From positions 16,668,336-16,732,335 of the forward strand of contig CM040091.1 in assembly GCA_022496805.1 (NCBI GenBank): 64,000 nt of DNA. Direction: 5' to 3'. The position numbers and the translations under genes were made by a program. Shown here in pieces: positions 55,726 through 64,000 of the stretch (position 1 is the first letter of the stretch; every line of letters begins with the position of its first letter). The notes under the pieces are model-generated. The model was given only the letters and a program-made list of their open reading frames with translations, searched no databases and had not been told where the DNA came from. This stretch comes from Pohlia nutans (lineage: Eukaryota > Streptophyta > Bryopsida > Bryales > Mniaceae).

Positions 55726-55734
55726 TTAGGGTTT
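55726..55734 (-). promoter_or_regulatory. Telo-box upstream of the maturase gene
   Basis: AAACCCTAA on the minus strand, about 150 bp before the start codon. In plants this motif is common near transcription starts of housekeeping and translation-related genes. Confidence 0.6.
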
Positions 55735-55844
55735 TAGGGAGAGAGGCCTGCTTCAGTCAGATTTTCGTCAGTACAGGGCATTTCAGTGTCCGCTTGTGCA
55801 ACAACACTTCATCAGCACAGAAAACGGGAAAATAGCAAAAACAT

Positions 55845-56269
55845 AAGGTAGACGACCTGTTTCCTATCAGGCCCCCAATCATGCAGTATAGGGCGACCTA
55901 TGTCCGTGAATAGGCCTGCATTATTTTTGAATTCATTTGTAAACGGTGACAAAAACATGTTTCTTCTTGATATGGAATGGTTGGCGCCAAGAATGGAAAC
56001 TTGTGGCCGAGTTAGTATGATATCATGTGTTCTCGAAATCTAGTTTTATAGTTCTTGGAAATAGGTCAGCCTATATTGCGAGAACGGGTTGGAGAGAATC
56101 TTCACTTTGAAAATTTGTAGTAAATTGAATATTGCCCCAAAATTTGTTCAAAAATATGTGACCTTCTTCAAATCTATTTCCCTACACTGCAAAATTATTT
56201 GCCTATTTTGTTACTCCACCGGAAGTATGCTGAATTGCTTAACGTGATCGGAAACAGGTCGTCTACCTT
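55845..56269. mobile_element. 425-bp MITE beside the maturase promoter
   Basis: The ends AAGGTAGACGACCTGTTTCC are identical on both sides when the right end is reverse complemented, and the match continues with one change through ATCA. The interior is AT-rich and non-coding. The flanks do not reveal a clear target duplication. Confidence 0.8.
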
Positions 56270-58026
56270 AAATATATCATTCCCACCAAGTGGCAGGGCG
56301 TATAATTAATTCTTGTCCGGATACTGTGAATATTTTTAGATTCTATGAATATTTTTTTAAGATTCTCTTGTTCACCGTAGATTTCTTTTCTTTTTTTTAA
56401 GATTTTGGGCTTTTCTGTTTTTTTTGGGATTGATTTTTGATCGCCGGGTATGGTAGTTGTTGGATTTAGAGAGTAGACCAAATTTGTGCAACCGGTAATA
56501 CCATTGAGAAAAGGTATTTAATCTAATTATTTAGATATTGGATTTAGACAATGGACTATTTGTGCAATTCACTAAACATATTTTCAACCAATTGTGAGTT
56601 TCCTTATATGCAAAATTAAAACGGTGAGATATCATTTATTATAACAACTTGAACAAAAAAGCAGTTTCTAGACGAAATGGTGGCCTCATAAAGGTATTGA
56701 TTACAAGAAGCAATGAAAATTTGGAGGTGGCCCTAGCATCTGTTGTGAAATGAAACGAAAACCGTATTCAATGAAAATAAAGTACAAGGCAATTTTAGTA
56801 CACTTTATGGACACAAGTTGATAATAATCCTAGACGTTAGGAGAGGGCGTACCACTGTATGAATGGTTTTAAGTGTGTCTACCACCATCCTTTTGTGTTG
56901 AACGAAATTGTTTGCATGGATAGCTCAAGATGAAAGAAAACCATGCAACAAAAACAAATGTATGTGGCGGTCTAACAAGCTTTCAATAGCAAAGAATTAC
57001 ATAGTATTAGGACATCGTCAATCTACCTTCTAAAAGAGATAGGTTCAACATATTACAAGGGATAGTCCATAGACAAGGAATTAGACCATTGTTATATTAT
57101 GAGAGAAGTGCATTCAAAATTGCATTGTGAAAGTACAAAATCATTACAAAAAAATTGGACCCTCTACAAGGCAGTTTAGAAAACAAATAAATTAAAAGAT
57201 CTTGCAAATAAATGAATCGCAAGCTAGCAGAGCAACCCCAGCCCATCATGTTCTAATTAGTATATATCATGTGGGCGCCAATAGAATTGACCGCCATAGA
57301 TCAATTTGGCTTCAAATCGCATTGATGACAATCAATGATAGCAATTATTTCGAGTTTGGACTCCATATTGAACGGCTGGAACTCATTTGGTGCACAGGTG
57401 GCGTTCAAGGTTTGAAATGTTTGGCATGAGGAGATGCCTTGGTGTTACTTTGCGCCTAATTTTGGTTGATTAGCGTATGAATTTGGTAGCTTATTCATAC
57501 ATTAGGGATCGCTTCTTCTGTTGTTTAGAGGCACTTCTTGATGTGCTAAGGGTTGCTTCTTCCACACTGATTTGTATTGTCTATGTAGCTAATCAATGTA
57601 ATTATATTTCCGGCGTGAGCCTGGCATCGGACCTATTGACACGTTTCTACCTTCTTACACCCTGTTTGTGATTTACAATAAAATAAATACATTTGTTGTG
57701 TACCACTATAATTCATTGTTTTACAATGTTCTCCGAAATATCCATCTATAGAATTGTAGCGAAGGCGAGCTGGATGTAGGGCCCGCCTTTGTATTCTTTT
57801 ACTTATATCTATTTCAGGTTGCAATAAACTACAACCATTCTGCACAAAACATAGACCACATAGCAGTGTCGCATTTTGAATCACTGTCAACGCGCAATTC
57901 ACTATTTATACACTTGGTCAAGTCCGCTCATTTCATAAGCATATTTCACATTAACAATAATTGGTTAAAAAGTTCTTTATAAAATATCAATGTTGTTTTT
58001 CTACAGTCACTTACATTATAAACAAA
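56270..58026. other. Intergenic DNA
   Basis: No gene is supported. Frames of 60-90 codons at 57202-57429, 57477-57671 and 57633-57902 overlap on both strands and match nothing recognised. Confidence 0.45.
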
Positions 58027-58181
58027 CTAGTAGGACCCGTGCCATTGAGCACATTGACGTTAGTCTAATGTTAAGAACTTTTTGAAAGACAATCACGTGT
58101 TTTTGAGCTTGGGTTGTCTCCTTGATGAATTCCAACGCGGAACGGTCCAGTGAGAGAAACAGAGTTGTATTGTATTATAGA
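58027..58181 (-). mobile_element. 155-bp mini-Helitron, copy 2
   Basis: On the minus strand it starts TCTATAATACAATACAAC and ends GGGTCCTACTAG. The hairpin GTGC-TCAATG-GCAC lies 9 bp before the CTAG. The flanking host bases are A and T. The termini match the 106-bp copy at 46376-46481, and the extra 49 bp lies between CAACG..TCTC and the hairpin. It has no coding capacity. Confidence 0.85.
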
Positions 58182-58189
58182 TAATTCTT

Positions 58190-59330
58190 TTGATTATTTT
58201 TTACTTCTGGCTTTATATTTTTCTTTTCGTTTTTTAATCTTTATTTCTTATCTTTTAATACCTCTTTTAATATAATAATAATAATAATAATAATACTTTT
58301 TATCTTTATTTTATTTTTATCTTTTATCTTTTCATACTTTCTTTAATACTTCTTTTAATAATATTTTATACTAATCTTTATATTAGCTTTTGTAGTTTTA
58401 TTTTTTATATCTTTTCTTTTTTATCTTGATTTCTTTCTTGTCTTCTTTTATGTCTTCCTCTTGTCTTTCTTTTTGTCTTCATATTTGTCTTCATTTTTGT
58501 CTATTTTTTTCTCTACTTTTTCTATTAGCTGTAGCTGATAAATCCAAAACAATGAGAACAAACCAAAAATAAACTAAAATTAAAAATTAAAAATGTAATT
58601 TTTTATACTTTATTTGGCCGTAGGATGCTGCTGAACTCTAATTGGCGACTGCCCAAAATACCAAAAAAAATAATTATTTATTTATTTTCGTTGTTTGGGT
58701 GCACGGCCACGCACCTAAAGACCTTCCCAATGCTCTTCACCCTCATCATCTCCTTCCTCCTTCTTCATATACATAAGCGAGAGGGAAGAGAGTAGGGAGA
58801 AAGAATAGAAGAGACCCTCTCCTCTCCCCTATACATATGAAGAGAGGTGAAGGAGATGGAGAAGGAGATAGGAGAGTCTTTGGGTGCGCGGCCGCGCACC
58901 CGACGGCTAAATATAGAAAAATTCAATCTTATTTTCATTCTTTTAGATTTAATTTTTTTAGAAGGGAGCATGGGAGGGGCTGTAGTGTATAGGCTAAATA
59001 AAGTTTTTTGTTATTTTTTATTTTTGGCGGCCGCCATTTAGGATTCAACAGAACTCTATAGTCAAATAAAGTATTAAAAAAAAGTTTTTCCTTTACTTTT
59101 CATTACTCCAATTGTTAAGGGTTTAGTAGCCACAGTTGAAGAAAAGAAGAAGAGAAACTCGAGAAGAGAAAAGAAAGACAAAAAGAAAGACAAGAGGGAG
59201 ACAAGAAAAAGACAGGAAAGAAATCAAACTAATAAATAAAAGATAAATAAAAGATAAAATAAAAGATAAAAATAAGACTAAGTAATAATTAAAATATTTT
59301 TCTATTTACAAAGTAAGGGATTAACGAAAG
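58190..59330. repeat. About 1.1-kb imperfect foldback
   Basis: The left arm is T/C-rich (CTTGTCTTTCTTTTTGTCTT near 58459). The right arm is its A/G-rich inverse (AAGACAAAAAGAAAGACAAG near 59174). Pairing continues inward through TACTTTATTTGGCC / TCAAATAAAGTA and through GGGTGCACGGCCACGCACC / GGGTGCGCGGCCGCGCACCC. The apex is near 58780-58840. An 18-bp perfect palindrome lies at 58883-58900. A TAA microsatellite occupies about 58271-58297. It is non-coding. Confidence 0.65.
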
Positions 59331-60504
59331 ACATTAATTTTTGGTTTTTTTCAAAAAAATTAAACAACGAATTTTATGTACTTGGGGACGAAGTGCAATA
59401 CTATATGGACAAGTGCGTAAATAGCGAATTGTGCGTTTTTCGTGTATGCTAGTGTTGAACACGACAAGAATAAAGCTCAGTGAAGTCATTACATATAGTT
59501 TATGACATTCAGAGGCATAGTGTGGCAATATACGCAATATCAGGACTATTAAAGGCTGGAAGCTCAACCAGCACTTCATGTACAACAATGAATAAATTAA
59601 GGAAAAACATTGGGAATATGAAAATATTATTACGATTTGTTTAAAAATTTATTAGTTATTAAATAAAAGTCGTACATTATTAAAAGTTAAAATTTTAGTT
59701 TTCTAATCCAATTTGATATGGCTAAATTTTGGCATATATATATATATATATGTATGTAGGAATATTTTTATTTTCTTTTTGTTTATTTTTTCATTTTCAT
59801 TTTCTTTTTTGAGTAATTTATTTTTCATGGTAGTTTGAGCTGAACTCGCAGCCCTATGGAGGCCAGACATTGCTAAAATGAAGTGTACATATAATTTGCA
59901 ACTTTTGTCTTCAACCGGTTCACCTAATTTGCATTAGATTATAAAGTGCAAACCTCGTCTTCAAGGATTATTGCAACCTAATTGATTTCTACCAAATCTT
60001 TCTTCGACCTTTATCAATTCCATGAAGTCACAAGCGATGTTATATTTTCTTAGGTGGAAAACAAGAAATTCAATCAAATACATCAATTTAAATGGCACTT
60101 GATATGCCAATAATAAATAGGTAAAAGTTTATTTTCTATGATTACAAAATTCAATAATAACAACATTATCACTCTTATTGGTAGTATCTATAAAGCAATT
60201 TTGTTATAATGTCCGCCTAGACTTCAATTTCAATTGGCTTGAAATTTTTTAAATGGAGTTTGTTATAACTTTTTGAGCTTCAATTCTAAAGAGCGTATAT
60301 AAGCCTTCGTTATTGTATGACGTCTTTATCATAAAACATACATACGGTTGAATTTCAAACAACATGCCTAAATAATTTTCAAACAAATATACACAAATAA
60401 ACTTTGAAAACTCACTAAACTGCAATTTTAATACTCTCATCCTGTAATTCATTATGATTGGTTGCCACTATATGACATATATAGTGTCACTTGAAGTTGT
60501 TCAC
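59331..60504. other. AT-rich intergenic DNA
   Basis: No gene. A short TA repeat lies at about 59735-59751. Confidence 0.5.
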
Positions 60505-60508
60505 TTAA

Positions 60509-61655
60509 CCCCTAAAGGACCATGGATGATTTTCCAAATTCGGTCAACTCAATATGGAATGAGTATTGATCCTCAATAATTGAGGTTTTTTTAATGGTGA
60601 TTATACTATTTGTAGCAAAGATGGGATGGTAATTTGCGTACGTAGATGATGTACAGATCAGAAGATACAATCATGCAAAAATGAAAAACCTAATTGCGGA
60701 CAAATCCTAAAAAAATTCAAACAATGAGCTAGGTATCAGAATTTTTGTACACAATGAAAACACGCCCCCATACACACAACTGCCAAATTCATTTTTACCA
60801 AATCTGAGACTAAACTTTGCATTTAACTCGTAAACGTCCTCACCTATGTCCAATTTGGGCAGTTTTGCAAAGATGCATTATAAAATGCAACTAACATGAA
60901 TATTTGAAACTTGGTGTACGAATGAAAGTTTTTCATTTTGAAATTTAGATTCAATCTATACGGTTAGATCTTTAATTGCTATCACTGATATTTTTCTATA
61001 AATTTTGAAACATAAAATAAAAAATTATTTTGTAATTCGCTTATGAATAAGATATTGACAATGTGGGGATGAAATTTGTTGTGATGGCTTATAATGTAGT
61101 ACTCTAGGTGTAGTGATTTTTCGAGATTTTTTGGATGCTTGATTTTATGAGTTTTTTTTTTCAAGAACACTTTTAGACTAAAATCTTCCAAATTTTGGGT
61201 GAAACACTGCAACACGAACTGAGGCATAAATTTTTCAGAAATTGTTTCCTTTTCGATCAGATCACACATACATGAAGCTAACTTCCCATAAAAAATTCAG
61301 TAAAAAAATCACACTACAAAAAGTGCATCACGGATGAGAAACTACGGATGAAATTTGTACATCATGCAAAATATGCATGGTTGGGCAGTTAGGGGTTAAG
61401 ACATTTTCAATGACTTTCAAACTTAGTCAACAAGCCAAAAAAACAAATGCAACCAACTTTGAAGCATATACTCTGACTATTGAAGAACCCAAAACGGTTG
61501 AAAATTTTAAGGTTGTAATAAACTCAAGTTGGTTGAAATATCCTACGGTTGTATTGGTCAAAAAGGTTTTAGATCAAAAACTATTTGTCTTTTTACGAGA
61601 AGTGATACTTTAGAGTGTTTAGTGTATAAAGGAAGCTCGTACACTGACCTACGGG
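60509..61655. mobile_element. Possible composite TTAA element enclosing a family D copy
   Basis: TTAA at 60505-60508 precedes CCCCTAAAGGACCATGG. A candidate far end reads TGACCTACGGG before TTAA 61656-61659. The family D element at 60837-61395 would then be an insertion inside it. The right terminus is a poor match, so the outer boundary is uncertain. Confidence 0.35.
60837..61395 (+). mobile_element. TTAA-flanked element, family D, copy 5
   Basis: Intact TTAA at 60833-60836 and 61396-61399 brackets 559 bp. The termini are CTCGTAAACGTCC and, reverse complemented, CCCCTAACTGCCC. It is the best-preserved family D copy and the reference for the others. It is non-coding. Confidence 0.75.
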
Positions 61656-61659
61656 TTAA

Positions 61660-63529
61660 GGATCTCATAATATAATGTCAATCGGGTTCAACTTGTTTAT
61701 AAATTTGATTCCTCTCTCATGAATACAAAGTCCCTTGATATCCCATCCCAAAATTGTAATGTGCTCCATATGACACCCATGGACCTACCAATTGAAAGGG
61801 ACATTCCTACTCTAACCCTCTATTGTTTTCAAAATTAAATCATTTTTGCACCTCCTACAGCACGCTCCTCAATTATAATACATACTATGCTAAAATTTTG
61901 GGCCTGAAAAAATTCATAAGCATGATGTAGCCCGCTGTACAAGTCCAGGCTAACAATAGTGCAGCCTAAATTGTGAAGATTCCCACGGTCTGGCAACAAA
62001 CAAATATTCACATGCTGTGAATTCCAATCCAAAATGAGTCTTGGCCACTATGTCGGAATTGCCATAACATGCTTAAACAAAACTTGTCGTTATGCCTAAA
62101 CTAAAGTCGTAGTGTTGTATAATGCTTAAACGTCAGGCTTAAGACTAAACGTGGAATCACGTTGTCTCTGTTACACCCAATTTTGCCACTATAAATAGGA
62201 TAAAATTCCAAATTTATATTTATAGTAGATGAAGGCATGTGTCTACAACAAGCCATGGTTTAAAATAAGCTAGGAGTGTCCAAAATGAGTGTTTCATAGC
62301 CCTAACCTATTTAGAATATAATTTTCTAGAAGAATATATCATTGGATCACTAAAATTGTGTTCATAAAAATTCAGATAAAATTAAAGAGCGTTGGGTGGT
62401 GAAGATCTTGAAACAATTTACAAAAGTATTAATTTGTAAATGTGAAAAAAATGCATGATAAATTATATAATTTGCATGGACGTACAAAGATAGATTATAA
62501 ATAACGAATTTTAAATCAAATCTATTGAAATGGATTCCTAAAATTCATCATATACAATTACATACATATAAAATCAAACTAATATACTTCCAAAATGAAA
62601 AACAAATATAAAAAATTAATTATATATCTTTGAATTTTGGTATGATTGGCTAAAAGCACAAGGTTAATGCGTGGGTTAATGAGATGCTTAGATACCCATT
62701 GGAATTTGTTTGATTTAAACTAATAATTGTAAGCTATTTTTATGTAGTGTCGTTTAAATTATCAATTGCACAAATTAAAAACTCTATATCTTAGCAACTT
62801 CTATCCAAGTGATGAACATTTTTGCTTTTAAATTTTTTTAATTTAAGTCAACAAAAAATATTCACAAGAAAAGAAAGTTTTAAGATAATAATGAAATTTG
62901 CATGGCATCATATGGTCGGATTAAATGTGCCTTATGTCAATATATATTTTTAAAGTTTATTTTGAAGATATTAACTATGATTATGCTAAAAGAACTCGTT
63001 GCATTATGGATTTTGGAATAATTGTCCAAAGTGTAGGATGAACAACATTGAATCAAAATAAGAAGATTATAACCTATTAACACATCTTATAATCACGTTT
63101 AGAAAAATCTCAAAGGAACTTTACCGAAATTTAATAATACAAATACAAATACCTTCATGTCTTTTGGGAAAAAAGGACTTTACGCAATTATAAGAAAATT
63201 TCAAGTAGAAAGTATAAACTTGTAATCTCCATGATTGACTTATCGGTATTGTAAATTCAACTGAGAGATATTCCATTTTTATTTATTTATTTTACAAACT
63301 TGATGGTACAAATTAAATGTCTTATAAATAGCAATTACCAATATATTTTGAAATTGAAATTCCAAAAGAAATTGGATATTCAGTTCTTGGCTTTGCAACG
63401 AGGTTTGAAAATTTGAATCTGAGCTTATACAGTATATATATATACACTAAAAAAAGAAAAAAACATTGGCTAGTACAGTGGGGTCCAACATGGAATGGCG
63501 TTTTTGGTTTTGCAGTGAGAAAAAGTTCA
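61660..63529. other. AT-rich intergenic DNA
   Basis: No gene or repeat structure that I can support. Confidence 0.5.
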
Positions 63530-64000
63530 GTACTTCCAACTTTGAAAGCCTCCCGAGAGCTCAAAAATTGGTATTTTCCCACGAAATATTTACCAAAGCA
63601 TTATCTCTAAGTTAATTATATGCATACAAAATTTCAAGGCCAGAAGATGCACCGAAAAAAGTTATTCAAAATCTACCAACATTGGTAGCTATGGAAATTT
63701 TTTCACTGCTGCCAACTTTGACAGCCTCCCAAAGATTGAATTAATTTTTTTTTGCCATGAAATTCTAGGAAAAAAAAAACTCTTTATGTTAATGACAAAT
63801 GATAAAAATTTCAAGGCCAAAAGATTAATACAAAAAACGATATTAACAATCTACCAACATGTGTAGTTGTGGGAAACAATGGGGGAAACTACACACATTG
63901 GTAGATTGTAAATATTTTTCTTTGTATAGATTTTTTGACCTTGAAATTTGGCATGAATGTTTTTGTCATAAAGAGCATGTTGTACCAAAAATTTCATGGT
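63530..64000. repeat. Direct and inverted repeats running off the window
   Basis: CCAACTTTGA(A/C)AGCCTCCC starts near 63537 and 63712. AATTTCAAGGCCA(G/A)AAGAT starts near 63630 and 63807. AATCTACCAACAT is present near 63671 and 63851. The last unit is then mirrored by ACACATTGGTAGATTGT and GACCTTGAAATTTGGCAT, with the turning point at about 63875. The repeat continues beyond the right edge. Confidence 0.75.

Noticed and set aside
57202..57902. A candidate small gene cluster of 64-89 codon frames.
   Set aside because: The frames overlap on both strands, have no motif and no splice support.

Overview
The window looks like nuclear DNA of a land plant. It is AT-rich and gene-poor. Its two convincing genes have GT-AG introns, and one carries an AAACCCTAA telo-box just upstream. 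It also contains Stowaway-type MITEs, a Ty1/copia LTR element and mini-Helitrons. A plant-type nuclear gene for a mitochondrial group II intron maturase is present. A Tc1-like DD34E transposase and many TTAA-flanked elements are unusual for a flowering plant, so a non-flowering lineage is plausible, but the sequence does not prove it.

Layout. 1-20.7 kb: no convincing cellular gene. It holds dispersed and tandem repeats, many short TTAA-flanked elements (families named A to H here), nested MITEs around 9.3-9.9 kb, a GC-rich island at about 8.05-9.26 kb, an internally deleted copia element (14178-16689) and a 1.86-kb terminal-inverted-repeat element (18566-20429). 20.9-27.4 kb: a diverged satellite-like array with a period of about 169 bp and roughly 38 units. 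27.4-37.2 kb: transposon territory. Its centrepiece is a nest in which a TTAA element (B) was split by a second TTAA element (A) and by a complete Tc1 element with a 328-codon transposase ORF.

37.9-43.6 kb (minus strand): an 11-coding-exon gene for a 978-residue SUV39/SUVR-type histone lysine methyltransferase with an extended PHD finger in front of pre-SET, SET and post-SET. The exon chain was derived by hand and every junction keeps frame. A 5' UTR intron extends the gene to about 45.2-45.4 kb. Two TTAA elements sit in its introns. 45.4-53.7 kb: a 106-bp Helitron with a visible empty-site paralogue, a Stowaway, and second copies of TTAA families A, G and B. 54.1-55.6 kb (minus strand): a two-exon, mitochondria-targeted, maturase-like protein whose RT catalytic motifs are lost, followed by an internally deleted partial duplicate. 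55.8-64 kb: MITE, second mini-Helitron, a foldback structure, more TTAA elements and terminal repeats.

No bacterial-type operons, CRISPR arrays, rRNA or tRNA genes were found. The two cellular genes act in different compartments, chromatin and mitochondrion, and nothing in the sequence links their functions. The most unexpected content is the swarm of TTAA-flanked elements sharing termini close to CCCCTAAAGGACC (piggyBac-like by target site), the nested Tc1, and the ePHD plus SUV39-type SET architecture.
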